The notes beneath the pieces were generated by a model. The model saw nothing but the letters and a program-made list of their open reading frames with translations. It was not told where the DNA came from and searched no databases. Made by a program: the position numbers and the translations under genes. A stretch of DNA of 64,000 nucleotides, taken from the NCBI GenBank assembly GCA_963850415.1, contig CAWKLE010000001.1, positions 172,373 through 236,372 of the forward strand, given 5' to 3'. The DNA is from VAXT01 sp963850415 (GTDB lineage Bacteria; Actinomycetota; Thermoleophilia; Gaiellales; Gaiellaceae). Shown piece after piece: positions 43,923 through 53,428 of this stretch; position 1 is the stretch's first letter, and each line of letters begins with the position of its first letter.

Positions 43923-45175
43923 TACTTCAAGAAGCCTTCGTAGGAGCGCATCATCATCTGCGACTCCATCTGGCGCATCGTGTCCAGCGCGACGCCGACC
44001 GCGATCAGCACGGACGTGCCACCCAGCGCGCGCGAGTTCGCCTGCGAGAAGCCGAAGTAGCGGATGAAGATGCTCGGCAGGATGGCCACGGTCGCGAGGT
44101 AGAGCGCGCCGGGCAGCGTGAGGCGCGTCAGGACGCGATCGAGGTACTGGGCGGTCGGCGGGCCCGGCCGGATCCCCGGGATGTAGCCGCCGTGCTTACG
44201 GAGCTGGTCGGCCTGGTCGACCGGGTTGAACTGGACCGCGGTGTAGAAGTACGTGAAGATGATGATCAGGAAGCCCTCGAACAGCAGGTACGTCAGGTTG
44301 CTCGGGGTGAAGTGCGCGTTGACGAAGTCCTGCGTCTGCGGGAAGTACTGCGCGATCGTCGGCGGGAAGGCCATGATCGCGGCGGCGAAGATGATCGGGA
44401 TCACACCGGCCATGTTCACGCGCAGCGGCATGTACGTCGATCCGCCCGCGGTCATGCGGCGGCCCACCATCCGTTTCGCATACTGGATGGGAATCTTCCG
44501 CTGGCCCTCCTGGATGAAGACGACCGCGACGATGATCGAGATCGCGATCAGCGGGAAGAACAGCTTCTCCATGACGCCGCCGTAGTACCAGGCGCTGATC
44601 CCCGCCGGCATGCTGGTCAGGATCGACGCGAAGATCAGGAGCGAGATCCCGTTGCCGACTCCGCGCTTCGTGATCAGCTCGCCCATCCACATCAGCAGCG
44701 TCGTGCCCGCGGTCAGCGTCAGGACGATCATGAACGTGCGGCCGAACCCCGCCTGCAGGACGCCCTGGCGCTTGAACAGGTACGCGTAGCCGAGCGACTG
44801 CGCCGCGGCGAGGACGACCGTCAGGTAGCGCGTGTACTGGTTGATCTTGGCGTAGCCGGCCTCGCCTTCCTTCTGGAGCTGCTCGAGGCGCGGGACGACG
44901 ACCGTCAAGAGCTGCAGGATGATCGACGCCGTGACGTACGGCATGATCCCGAGCGCGAAGATCGCGAACTGCGACAGCGCGCCGCCGGAGAAGAGGTTCA
45001 GGAGGCCGAGGACCGTGCCGCCCGTCCGGTTGAAGTAGTCCTTGATCGCCTGAGAGTCGACCCCGGGCGCAGGGACCCACGAGCCGAAGCGGTAGATGGC
45101 CAGGATCAGGGCGGTGAACAGGACTCGGCGCCGTAGCTCCGGGACGCGCCAGGCGTTTGACAGCCAGGAGAACAC
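43922..45175 (-). CDS. secY: Protein translocase subunit SecY
   Basis: 417 residues with about ten membrane helices; GSWVPAPGVDSQAIKDYF at the first loop, FSGGALSQFAIFALGIMPYVTASIILQLL (plug and TM2), and GVIPIIFAAAIMAFPPTI plus KHGGYIPGIRPG in the cytoplasmic loops that meet the ribosome and SecA. Channel for protein export. Starts GTG. Confidence 0.97.
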   Translation of the reverse strand: MFSWLSNAWRVPELRRRVLFTALILAIYRFGSWVPAPGVDSQAIKDYFNRTGGTVLGLLNLFSGGALSQFAIFALGIMPYVTASIILQLLTVVVPRLEQLQKEGEAGYAKINQYTRYLTVVLAAAQSLGYAYLFKRQGVLQAGFGRTFMIVLTLTAGTTLLMWMGELITKRGVGNGISLLIFASILTSMPAGISAWYYGGVMEKLFFPLIAISIIVAVVFIQEGQRKIPIQYAKRMVGRRMTAGGSTYMPLRVNMAGVIPIIFAAAIMAFPPTIAQYFPQTQDFVNAHFTPSNLTYLLFEGFLIIIFTYFYTAVQFNPVDQADQLRKHGGYIPGIRPGPPTAQYLDRVLTRLTLPGALYLATVAILPSIFIRYFGFSQANSRALGGTSVLIAVGVALDTMRQMESQMMMRSYEGFLK

Positions 45176-45178
45176 GGC

Positions 45179-45805
45179 CTAGCTCTCGTCCTCGCCGTCC
45201 GGCTGAGACTCCTCGGCCGGGGCCTCTTCGGGAGCCTCTTCCGCCTCGCCGGTCGGCTCGTCCGCCGGCTCTTCGGGCGGAGGAGCAGCCTTGCGCTCGC
45301 GGCGCTTCGGAGGCCGTGGCTTGGGCTCGCCGCGCAGCCAGGTGATCGTCCCGCCCGCGGTCTCGATCTTCTCGCGCGCGCTCGCCGAGAACAGGTGCGC
45401 GGACACGGTCAGCTTCTTCGTCAGCTCCCCGTGGCCGAGGATCTTGACGTCGAGCTTCGTGTTTCGGATGAGGCCGGCTTCCTTCAGCATTTCGGGCGTG
45501 ACCTCGCCGTCGAAGCGCTCGAGGTCGCGCACGTTGACCGCGTGGACACGGGTTCGGTGCGGGCCGACGGGCATCGCGTCCTTCGAGTACTGGCCGCGCT
45601 GCTTGCCCAGGCGCATGTAGATCGGCATCTGGCCGCCCTCGAACCCGGGCCGCATCTTGTTCGAGCCCGAACGGGACTTCTGGCCCTTGATCCCGCGACC
45701 CGAGTAGCGCCCCTTGCCCGAGCCCAGGCCGCGGCCGACGCGCTTGCGGCTCTTGCGCGGCGCGGCAGGCTGGAGCGAGGAGAGACTGAGCTTCTTGTCC
45801 GCCAT
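45179..45805 (-). CDS. rplO: 50S ribosomal protein L15 with acidic C-terminal extension
   Basis: 208 residues, about 60 more than usual. The L15 core is clear (LQPAAPRKSRKRVGRGLGSG, GIKGQKSRSGSNKMRPGFEGGQMPIYMRLGKQRG). The extra C-terminus is a basic stretch followed by Glu/Ala/Pro-rich sequence (APPPEEPADEPTGEAEEAPE) that should be disordered. Four bases from secY. Confidence 0.95.
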   Translation of the reverse strand: MADKKLSLSSLQPAAPRKSRKRVGRGLGSGKGRYSGRGIKGQKSRSGSNKMRPGFEGGQMPIYMRLGKQRGQYSKDAMPVGPHRTRVHAVNVRDLERFDGEVTPEMLKEAGLIRNTKLDVKILGHGELTKKLTVSAHLFSASAREKIETAGGTITWLRGEPKPRPPKRRERKAAPPPEEPADEPTGEAEEAPEEAPAEESQPDGEDES

Positions 45806-45808
45806 GGG

Positions 45809-45988
45809 CTAGTCCTCGACGACCTCGACGAGGTGCCGAACCTTCCTCAGCATACCGTCGAGCTGTGGGCTCTCCGCGTGCTCAGCGGTGCGGCCGATCT
45901 TGCCCAGGCCGAGCGCCCGCAGGGTGCCCCGGTGGCGCTGGCTCTGGCCGATCGCGCTACGCGTCTGCTTGATCTTGACTTTCGCCAC
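45809..45988 (-). CDS. rpmD: 50S ribosomal protein L30
   Basis: 59 residues from GTG 45988 (AKVKIKQTRSAIGQSQRHRG, then TLRALGLGKIGRTAEHAES). Start lies inside the 3' end of rpsE (32-base overlap). Confidence 0.94.
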   Translation of the reverse strand: MAKVKIKQTRSAIGQSQRHRGTLRALGLGKIGRTAEHAESPQLDGMLRKVRHLVEVVED

Positions 45989-46640
45989 TCTCGGTCTCCT
46001 GCGGTTCCGCGGGCGCCTCGGCAACCGGCTCCTCAGCCGCTGCGGGCACCTCCTCTTCGGACTTCGTAACAGACTGTTGCAAAGTCGCTTCGGGCTCGGG
46101 CTCCTGCTTCGCGCTCACTGGGAGCACCTGGCTGATGGTCAGACCGCGTGCGGCCGCGACCTCTTCGGGCCGGCGCAGGCGCTTGAGGCCGTCGACGGTC
46201 GCCTTCAGCATGTTGATCGGGTTCGTCGTGCCGAGGCTCTTGGCGAGGATGTCGCGGACGCCGCCGAGCTCGAGCACGGCGCGGACGCCGCCGCCGGCGA
46301 TGACGCCGGTTCCCTCGCTCGCCGGGCGCAGCATGACCCGCGCCGCGCCGAACTTGCCGATGATCTCGTGCGTGATCGTCGTCCCGTGCTGCGGGATCGT
46401 GAACAGGTTCTTCTTCGCGTCGTCGACGGCCTTCGAGATCGCGAGCGGCACCTCGCGCGCCTTGCCGTAGCCGAGGCCGACGCGGTCGACCTCGTCGCCG
46501 ATCACGACGAGGGCGGTGAACGAGAACCGCCGGCCGCCCTTGACGACCTTGGCGACACGGTTGATTTCGACCACGCGCTCCTTGAGCTCGCGCGTCTCCT
46601 CGCGCCGCATCACTTCTCTCTCAACGGGAGTCGTGCTCAA
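45957..46640 (-). CDS. rpsE: 30S ribosomal protein S5 with acidic C-terminal extension
   Basis: 227 residues from TTG 46640; core motifs ERVVEINRVAKVVKGGRRFSF, VGLGYGKAREVPLAI and ILAKSLGTTNPINMLKATVDGL. About 55 residues after the normal end are Glu/Pro/Ala/Gln-rich, the third acidic tail in this cluster. Start overlaps the rplR stop (TTGA). Confidence 0.96.
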   Translation of the reverse strand: MSTTPVEREVMRREETRELKERVVEINRVAKVVKGGRRFSFTALVVIGDEVDRVGLGYGKAREVPLAISKAVDDAKKNLFTIPQHGTTITHEIIGKFGAARVMLRPASEGTGVIAGGGVRAVLELGGVRDILAKSLGTTNPINMLKATVDGLKRLRRPEEVAAARGLTISQVLPVSAKQEPEPEATLQQSVTKSEEEVPAAAEEPVAEAPAEPQETESGESQDQADA

Positions 46641-46990
46641 AACTTCAGTCCTCCTTCGCGGGCTGCGTCGGCGAGCGCCTGCACGCGCCCGTGGTACAGG
46701 TAGCCGCCCCGGTCGAAGACCGCGGACTCGATGCCGGCCGACTTCGCGGCCGCGGCGAGGGTCTTGCCGACCTCGGCGGCCTGGTCGACCTTGTTGCCCT
46801 TGAACGACTTCAAGCCGAGCGAGCTCGAGGCGGCGAGCGTCTTGCCGGACACGTCGTCCACGAGCTGCGCCTCGATGCCTCGGTTCGAGCGGAACACGAC
46901 GAGCCGCGGCCGCTCGGCCGTGCCCGAGACGTTCTTGCGAACGCGCCTGTGGCGGCGGACGCGCGCCTGTCTGACGGAGAGCGTCGCCAT
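46637..46990 (-). CDS. rplR: 50S ribosomal protein L18
   Basis: 117 residues; RHRRVRKNVSGTAERPRLVVFRSNRGIEAQLVDD and VFDRGGYLYHGRVQALADAAREGGLKF bind 5S rRNA. ATGA overlap with rplF. Confidence 0.97.
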   Translation of the reverse strand: MATLSVRQARVRRHRRVRKNVSGTAERPRLVVFRSNRGIEAQLVDDVSGKTLAASSSLGLKSFKGNKVDQAAEVGKTLAAAAKSAGIESAVFDRGGYLYHGRVQALADAAREGGLKF

Positions 46991-47523
46991 CAGGCCCGCT
47001 TTCCGACCTTCCGGCGCACGTACTCGCCCCGGTAGCGGATGCCCTTGCCCTTGTACGGCTCGGGCGGGCGCACGTCGCGGATCTCGGCCGCGATCTCGCC
47101 CACCGCCTGCTTGTCGATGCCCTTGACGAGAATCTCTGTCTGCACGGGCACCTCGAACGTGATCCCCGCGGGCGCGTCGATCACCACGGGATGCGAGTAG
47201 CCGACGTTCAGCTCGAGCGCGGTGCCGCGCAGAGCCGCGCGGTAGCCGACGCCCTGGATCTCGAGCCGCTTCTCGAAGCCGTTCGTGACGCCCTCGACCA
47301 TGTTCGCGACGAGCGAGCGCGTGAGGCCGTGCAGCGCGCGATCGTCTCCGCGCTCCGTGGGGCGCTTGACGAGGAGCTGCCCGTCTTCCTTCTCGATCAG
47401 CATCCGCGCCGGGACGTTCTGGGTCAGCTCGCCGAGCGGGCCGTTGACCGTCACGCGGCCAGGGTCGACCGCGACGTTGACGCCGTCAGGGATCGCGATT
47501 GGTTGCTTGCCGATTCGACTCAT
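46990..47523 (-). CDS. rplF: 50S ribosomal protein L6
   Basis: 177 residues; MSRIGKQPIAIPDGVNVAVD, then GVGYRAALRGTALELNVGYSHPV and the C-terminal RPPEPYKGKGIRYRGEYVRRKVGK. Normal length. Confidence 0.97.
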   Translation of the reverse strand: MSRIGKQPIAIPDGVNVAVDPGRVTVNGPLGELTQNVPARMLIEKEDGQLLVKRPTERGDDRALHGLTRSLVANMVEGVTNGFEKRLEIQGVGYRAALRGTALELNVGYSHPVVIDAPAGITFEVPVQTEILVKGIDKQAVGEIAAEIRDVRPPEPYKGKGIRYRGEYVRRKVGKRA

Positions 47524-47527
47524 TGGT

Positions 47528-47962
47528 TCACCAGACGAAGCAGACGACCTCGCCGCCGACGCCCTGCTCCTGCGCGGTCTTGCTCGTGATCAGCCCGCCC
47601 GAGGTGGAGAGGATCGCCGTGCCCATTCCCCCGAGGACCCGCGGCAGGCGGTCCTTTCGAGCGTACACGCGCCGGCCCGGCTTCGAGATGCGCTTCAGGT
47701 CGGTGATGATGCGCTCGCGGTTGCGGCCGAACTTGAGCTCGACGACGAGCGTGTCGTAGGCGCGGTGCTTCTTCTTGTCCTCCTGACGCGCGTTGTGGTC
47801 GTCGGCGCTGACGACGCGGAAGTCGCTGATGTAGCCCTCGTCCTTGAGGATGCGGGCGATCTCCTCCTTCAGCTTGGAGGTGGGCATCTCGGTCGTGTCG
47901 TGCATCGCCTTGTTGGCGTTGCGGATGCGCGTGAGCATGTCTGCGATCGGATCGGTGTGCAT
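47528..47962 (-). CDS. rpsH: 30S ribosomal protein S8
   Basis: 144 residues; DPIADMLTRIRNANKA, KLKEEIARILKDEGYI and the C-terminal GMGTAILSTSGGLITSKTAQEQGVGGEVVCFVW. S8 represses the spc operon in other bacteria; no target structure was identified here. Confidence 0.97.
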   Translation of the reverse strand: MHTDPIADMLTRIRNANKAMHDTTEMPTSKLKEEIARILKDEGYISDFRVVSADDHNARQEDKKKHRAYDTLVVELKFGRNRERIITDLKRISKPGRRVYARKDRLPRVLGGMGTAILSTSGGLITSKTAQEQGVGGEVVCFVW

Positions 47963-47966
47963 CTCG

Positions 47967-48152
47967 TTACCAGCTCGATTTGGTCATGCCGGGGATCTGG
48001 CCCTCGTGCGCGAGGTCGCGCAGGCAGATCCGGCAGAGGCCGAACTTCTTGTAGACGGCACGCGGCCGGCCGCAGCGGTTGCAGCGCGAGTACTTCCGCA
48101 CCTTGAAGCGCGGCTCGCGCTTGGCCTTCGCGATCAGGGACTTCTTAGCCAC
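47967..48152 (-). CDS. rpsN: 30S ribosomal protein S14, type Z
   Basis: 61 residues from GTG 48152 (AKKSLIAKAKREPRFKVRKY, then SRCNRCGRPRAVYKKFGLCRICLRDLAHEG). Two C-x-x-C pairs form the zinc site. Start overlaps the rplE 3' end by 8 bases. Confidence 0.96.
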   Translation of the reverse strand: MAKKSLIAKAKREPRFKVRKYSRCNRCGRPRAVYKKFGLCRICLRDLAHEGQIPGMTKSSW

Positions 48153-48738
48153 TCGTGTTCTCGCTCCCTTCTCTCTCGCGGAACGGGAGGCCGAGCCCCC
48201 GCAAGAGCGCGTAGCCCTCGTCGTCGTTCTGCGCCGTGGTCGTGATCGCCACGTCGAGGCCGCGCACGGCCTGGATGTCGTCGTAGTTGATCTCCGGGAA
48301 GATGATCTGCTCGCGGATGCCGATCGAGTAGTTGCCGCGCCCGTCGAACGACTCGGGGGCGAGGCCGCGGAAGTCGCGGATGCGCGGGATGGCGATCGAG
48401 ACCAGGCGGTCGAGGAACTCCCACATCCGGTCGCCGCGCAGCGTGACGCGCGCCCCGATGGGCATCCCCTCGCGGAGCTTGAAGCTGGCGATCGACTTGC
48501 GGGCCTTTCGCACCTGCGCACGCTGGCCCGCGATCGTCGTCAGCTCCTCGATCGCGCTGTCGAGCGCCTTCGCCTCGACCTTCGCGTCGCCGACGCCCAT
48601 GTTGAGCGTGATCTTCGTCAGCCGCGGGACGCGCATGACCGAGCTCAGGCCGAGCTCCTCCTTGAGGCTGGCGCGGAGCTCATCGTCGTAGCGCTCCTTC
48701 AGGCGCGGGCGCTGGGCTGTCTGCGTCGCGGTCGCCAT
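48145..48738 (-). CDS. rplE: 50S ribosomal protein L5
   Basis: 197 residues; RLKERYDDELRASLKEELG, KITLNMGVGDAKVEAK, GARVTLRGDRMWEFLDRLVSIAIPRIRDFRGL. ATG overlaps the rplX TAA by one base. Confidence 0.97.
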   Translation of the reverse strand: MATATQTAQRPRLKERYDDELRASLKEELGLSSVMRVPRLTKITLNMGVGDAKVEAKALDSAIEELTTIAGQRAQVRKARKSIASFKLREGMPIGARVTLRGDRMWEFLDRLVSIAIPRIRDFRGLAPESFDGRGNYSIGIREQIIFPEINYDDIQAVRGLDVAITTTAQNDDEGYALLRGLGLPFREREGSENTSG

Positions 48739-49109
48739 TACTTGTCGATCTCCTGGCCGCAGTCGGCGCGCTTGCAGACGCGCACCTTGATCGGATCCTC
48801 GTCCTTGCGCTCCCGCAGCACGTAGCCGATCCGCGTCGGCCGGTTGCACGTCGGGCAGACGAGCATCACGTTCGAGATCGGGATCGGCGCCGCGAGGTCG
48901 ATCACGCCGCCCGGAGTGAACTGGGCGCCGCCCATCCGGCTCGGGTTCTTGATCGGCTTCGGCTTCGAGTGCCGCTTGACCATGTTCAGGTTCTCGACGA
49001 GCACGCGCTTCTCGTCGGGGCGCGCCTCGAGGACGCGGCCCTGCTTGCCGCGGTCCTTGCCGGCGAGGACGTGAACGGTGTCGCCTTTGCGGATTCTCAT
49101 CGACTTCAT
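48738..49109 (-). CDS. rplX: 50S ribosomal protein L24
   Basis: 123 residues; KOW motif RIRKGDTVHVLAGKDRGKQGRVLEA; C-terminal zinc-ribbon-like cysteines in VCPTCNRPTRIGY and VRVCKRADCGQEIDK. ATG 49109 or the in-frame ATG three codons later could be used. Confidence 0.96.
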   Translation of the reverse strand: MKSMRIRKGDTVHVLAGKDRGKQGRVLEARPDEKRVLVENLNMVKRHSKPKPIKNPSRMGGAQFTPGGVIDLAAPIPISNVMLVCPTCNRPTRIGYVLRERKDEDPIKVRVCKRADCGQEIDK

Positions 49110-49478
49110 CTAGAGGACCTCCGGGGCGAGCGAGACGATCTTCATGAAGTTCTTCTCTCTCAGCTCGCGTGCGACCGGCCCGAAGATGCGCGTGCCGCGC
49201 GGGTTCCGAGCCTGGTCGATGATCACGGCCGCGTTCTCGTCGAACGCGATCTGCGTGCCGTCGTCGCGGCCGTAGGGCTTCTTCGTGCGGACGACGACCG
49301 CCTGGACGACCTCGCCCTTCTTGATCGTGCCCTGCGGCGTCGCGGTCTTGACGGTGCCGACGATGACGTCGCCCACGCGCGCGTAGCGGCGGTGCGAGCC
49401 GCCGAGCACGCGGATGCAGAGGAGCTCTCTCGCTCCCGTGTTGTCGGCCACGCGCAGTCTCGATTCCTGCTGGATCAC
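49110..49478 (-). CDS. rplN: 50S ribosomal protein L14
   Basis: 122 residues; MIQQESRLRVADNTGARELLCIRVLGGS and RGTRIFGPVARELREKNFMKIVSLAPEVL. ATGA overlap with rpsQ. Confidence 0.98.
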   Translation of the reverse strand: MIQQESRLRVADNTGARELLCIRVLGGSHRRYARVGDVIVGTVKTATPQGTIKKGEVVQAVVVRTKKPYGRDDGTQIAFDENAAVIIDQARNPRGTRIFGPVARELREKNFMKIVSLAPEVL

Positions 49479-50170
49479 TTGGCCACCTCGAGCACTTCGG
49501 CCAGGCGCCAGTTCTTCGTCTTCGAGAGCGGGCGCGTCTCGACGATCCGGACGACGTCACCGACCTTCGCCGTGTTCTCAGCGTCGTGCGCATGGAACTT
49601 CGTCGAGCGGCGGACGACCTTCTTGTAGCGCGGATGCGCCTTCACGGTGTCGACGCGGACGACGATCGTCTTGTCCATCGCGCTCGAGACGACGACGCCG
49701 CGGCGCTCCTGGCGCCGGCCCCGGTCGTGTACCGGCTTGGGGACGCGTGTGATCGGCGTGCGGCCTTCGGGCTTGTCCCGCTTCGGCTTCGAGCGCGTGC
49801 GGCGCTCGCTGCGCGGCTTGCGCTTCGGCTTCGCTCGCGGGCCGGCGGCCTCGGCGGCAGGGGCTTCCGCGCCCTCCTCGGCGGGGGCTGCTTGGCCTCG
49901 GCGGCAGGCGCTTCCTCGGCGGGAGCCTCCTCAGCCGGAGCTTCCTCCGCAGGAGCCTCCTCAGCCGGAGCTTCCTCCGCAGGAGCCTCCTCGGCCGGAG
50001 CTTCCTCCCGGAGCCTCCTCGGCAGGCGCCTCTTCGGCTACCGGCTCTTCGGCCGGAGCTTCCGCCTCGGCCGGAGCCTCCTCGGCGGCAGGGGCCTCCT
50101 CGGCTGGAGTCTCCTCCGCCTGAGCCTCTTCGGCCTGCGCCTCTACGTCCTGTTTCTCTTCGTCAGCCAC
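49475..50170 (-). CDS. rpsQ: 30S ribosomal protein S17 with long acidic N-terminal extension (two apparent indels)
   Basis: The S17 core is the C-terminal third: RRGVVVSSAMDKTIVVRVDT, HPRYKKVVRRSTKFHAHDAEN, VGDVVRIVETRPLSKTKNWRLAEVLE. Upstream runs a Lys/Arg/Pro segment and, before that, a low-complexity Ala/Glu/Pro region (AEEAP repeats) starting at ATG 50170 (MADEEKQDVEAQAEEAQAEE). No ATG, GTG or TTG lies between the repeats and the core in the core frame, so the extension looks genuine, giving roughly 230 residues against a usual 80-110. Two compensating frame shifts (near 50010 and 49885) fall in the repeats and are probably consensus errors. Start overlaps rpmC by 8 bases. Confidence 0.85.
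49905..50025. repeat. Tandem 30-base coding repeats (AEEAP) in rpsQ
   Basis: Near-identical 30-base units containing GAGGAAGCTCCGGC / GAGGAGGCTCC on the minus strand, each encoding AEEAPAEEAP. Copy-number slippage or read collapse here probably explains the broken frame. Confidence 0.75.
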
Positions 50171-50369
50171 CTATCTCCTTCGCGAGCTCGCGCTCGTTTC
50201 GAACGGTCAGAATCCTTGCGATCTCCCGCTTCGCCAGCTTCAGGCGCGCGGGGTTCTCCAGCGCTCCGGTCGCGGACTGGAACCGCAGGTTGAACAGCTC
50301 CTGGCGGCGCTCGGCGAGCGCATCGGCGAGCTGGTCGTCGCTCATGTCCCGGAGGTCTCTAGCGCGCAA
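50163..50369 (-). CDS. rpmC: 50S ribosomal protein L29
   Basis: 68 residues; RDMSDDQLADALAERRQELFNLRFQSATGALENPARLKLAKREIARI, the two-helix L29 hairpin near the exit tunnel. Start overlaps the rplP 3' end by 11 bases. Confidence 0.97.
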   Translation of the reverse strand: MRARDLRDMSDDQLADALAERRQELFNLRFQSATGALENPARLKLAKREIARILTVRNERELAKEIGG

Positions 50370-50784
50370 AGAGATCGGCCTCCCGCTTCACGAACTTCGT
50401 CTTGACCGGGAGCTTCGTCCCGGCCAGCCGCAGTGCTTCCTTGGCCAGGTCCTCGGGCACGCCGGCCAGCTCGAACATGACCCGGCCGGGCTTGACGACG
50501 GCGACCCAGTGCTCCGGGGCGCCCTTGCCCGAGCCCATGCGCGTCTCGGCCGGCTTCTGGCTGACGGGCTTGTCCGGGAAGACGTTGATCCAGACCTTCC
50601 CTCCGCGCTTGATCTTTCGGGTCATGGCGATACGAGCCGCCTCGATCTGGCGGTTCGTGACCCAGGCGGCTTCCATCGACTTGAGGCCGAAGTCGCCGAA
50701 CTGGACACGGGTCTGGCCCTTCGACACGCCCGCGCGCCGGCCGCGCTGCTGCTTGCGGTACTTCGTCTTCTTCGGAAGCAGCAC
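50359..50784 (-). CDS. rplP: 50S ribosomal protein L16
   Basis: 141 residues from GTG 50784; LLPKKTKYRKQQRGR, GDFGLKSMEAAWVTNRQIEAARIAMTRKIKRGGKVWINVFPDKP. Directly follows the in-frame stop of the corrected rpsC. Confidence 0.97.
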   Translation of the reverse strand: MLLPKKTKYRKQQRGRRAGVSKGQTRVQFGDFGLKSMEAAWVTNRQIEAARIAMTRKIKRGGKVWINVFPDKPVSQKPAETRMGSGKGAPEHWVAVVKPGRVMFELAGVPEDLAKEALRLAGTKLPVKTKFVKREADLFAR

Positions 50785-51739
50785 CTAGCTCTCGCCCCCG
50801 GTCTCTTCGGGCTTCGACTGCTCAGGAGCCGGCGTCTCCGGTGCCTGCGCCTCGGGAGCCGGTGCCTCGGGTGCCTGCGCTTCGGGAGTGCGCCTCGGCC
50901 GGCGGAGCGTCGGATCGCTGCCCACGCCGGGCGCCGCCGCCTCGCCGCGGCCGCCGCGTGCGCACGGGGCCGAGACCCTCGCGGTCCTGCGACCGGTTGC
51001 GTCCGCTCTCGCGTGAAGCGGAGAGGCCCTCGGTGCGCCCGCCGAGGCGGCGCGCCGTGTCCTGGTCTCCGAGCCGCGTCTCCTTCTGCTGCGCGACGCT
51101 GTCGAAGCCCTCGGGCATGATCTCGCCCTTGTTGATCCAGACCTTCACGCCGATGCGGCCGGAGGTCGTCTTCGCCTCGACGAAGCCGTAGTCGATGTCC
51201 GCGCGGATCGTGTGCAGCGGGACGCGACCCTCGGAGTAGCTCTCGGAGCGGCTCATCTCGGTGCCGCCGAGCCGGCCGCCGCACTGGACCTTCACGCCGT
51301 GGGCGCCGGAGCGCATCGCCGAGGCGAGCGAGCGCTTCATCGCGCGCCGGAAGCTGACGCGGTTCTGGAGCTGCTCCGCGATCGATTGCGCGACGAGCTT
51401 CGCGTCCAGCTCGGGGCGCTTGATCTCGTTGATGTTGATGTGCACGTTCTTGTGCGTCATCGCGTGGATCTCTTTGCGCAGGGCGTCGACCTCGGCGCCG
51501 GACTTGCCGATCACGATCCCGGGGCGGGCCGTGTAGATGTCGATCGTGATCCGCTGCTTGTCCTTGCGGATGAGCACGTCGGACAGCCCCGCGTGGGAGA
51601 GCTTGTTGTAGATGTGCTCGCGGATCTTGATGTCCTCGAGCAGCGCCTCCGGGAACTCCTTCGTCCCGGCGAACCAGTTCGACTTCCAGTCGTGGATGAC
51701 GCCGACGCGCATGCCGCCGGGATGAACTTTTTGACCCAT
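50785..51739 (-). CDS. rpsC: 30S ribosomal protein S3 with acidic tail (apparent frameshift in tail)
   Basis: S3 core intact: MGQKVHPGGMRVGVIHDWKSNWFAG, the KH domain GIVIGKSGAEVDALRKEI, and HGVKVQCGGRLGGTEMSRSE, GFVEAKTTSGRIGVKVWINKGEI. After an Arg/Gly-rich segment the reading frame would stop at 50822, but one extra base near 50890 moves to a frame ending PEAQAPEAPAPEAQAP...ETGGES with TAG 50785-50787 abutting the rplP GTG. The corrected tail matches the acidic tails of neighbouring genes, so this end is preferred. Without correction the protein ends at 50822. Confidence 0.9.
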
Positions 51740-52308
51740 TAGGAGTCGCTCTCCTTCTTCTTCGCGGGTGCCCGCTTCCGCGTCGTTGATGCCTTCGGCT
51801 TGGCCTCCGCCTTCGGCTTGGCCTCCGCCTTCGGCTTCGCTTCCGCCTCGGGCTTGGCCTCGGTCTTCGCCTTGGACGCGGCCTTGCGGCGAGGAGCGCG
51901 CTTCGGCTTCTCCTCCGCCGGCGCCTCGGGCTCAGGCGCTCGCGTCACTGTAGCGGCGGTCGACGGGCCCAGCGTGATCGTGATGTGGCACATGTGCTTG
52001 CGAATCCGAGCCGCCCGGCCGCGCGCGCGTGGACGCCAGCGCTTGATCGTCGGGCCCTCGTCCACGTATGCCGTCTTCACGACGAGGTCGTCGCCGATCA
52101 GGTTGTGATTGGCCTCGGCGTTCGCGACGGCCGAGCGCAGCAGCTTGTCGATCTCACGCGCGGCGGCGCGCTCGCTGAAGGCGAGCATCGTCCGCGCCTC
52201 GGGAACGCTCCGGCCGCGGATGTGCTCGACGACGAGCCTCGCCTTGCGGGGCGTGATCCGCACCCACTTCGCGGCTGCGCGCACCTCCTTCACCTCCGAT
52301 GCGCTCAC
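51739..52308 (-). CDS. rplV: 50S ribosomal protein L22 with Lys/Ala-rich tail
   Basis: 189 residues from GTG 52308; core WVRITPRKARLVVEHIRGRSVPEA, ANAEANHNLIGDDLVVKTAYVDEGPTIKRWRPRARGRA. The last 70 residues form a basic low-complexity tail with repeated AKPKAE units, about 70 residues longer than a typical L22. Start overlaps rpsS (GTGA). Confidence 0.95.
   Translation of the reverse strand: MSASEVKEVRAAAKWVRITPRKARLVVEHIRGRSVPEARTMLAFSERAAAREIDKLLRSAVANAEANHNLIGDDLVVKTAYVDEGPTIKRWRPRARGRAARIRKHMCHITITLGPSTAATVTRAPEPEAPAEEKPKRAPRRKAASKAKTEAKPEAEAKPKAEAKPKAEAKPKASTTRKRAPAKKKESDS
51793..51870. repeat. 18-base tandem repeats encoding AKPKAE in rplV
   Basis: GCCTTCGGCTTGGCCTCC units repeated about three times with decaying copies, translated as AKPKAE on the minus strand. 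Confidence 0.7.
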
Positions 52309-52585
52309 GTGCGCTTGACCTCCACCTTGCGGTCGCCGGAGTGCGCGCGGAACGTCCGCGTCGGAGCGAACTCGCCGAGCTTGTGCCCGACCATCTGCTC
52401 CGTGACGAAGACGGGCACGTGCTTGCGGCCGTCGTGGACCGCGATCGTGTGCCCGACCATCTCGGGGAAGATCGTCGACGTGCGCGACCAGGTGCGGATC
52501 ATGTTCTTCGAGCCCGAGGCGTTCATCGCCTCGATCCGGTTGAACAGGCGCTCTTCGACGTACGGGCCCTTCTTGGAGCTTCGGC

Positions 52586-52589
<4 letters not shown>
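52305..52589 (-). CDS. rpsS: 30S ribosomal protein S19
   Basis: 94 residues; MSRSSKKGPYVEERLFNRIEAM, TWSRTSTIFPEMVGHTIAVHDGRKHVPVFVTEQMVGHKLGEFAPTRTF. Four-base overlap with rplB. Confidence 0.98.
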
Positions 52590-53427
<838 letters not shown>

Positions 53428-53428
<1 letters not shown>

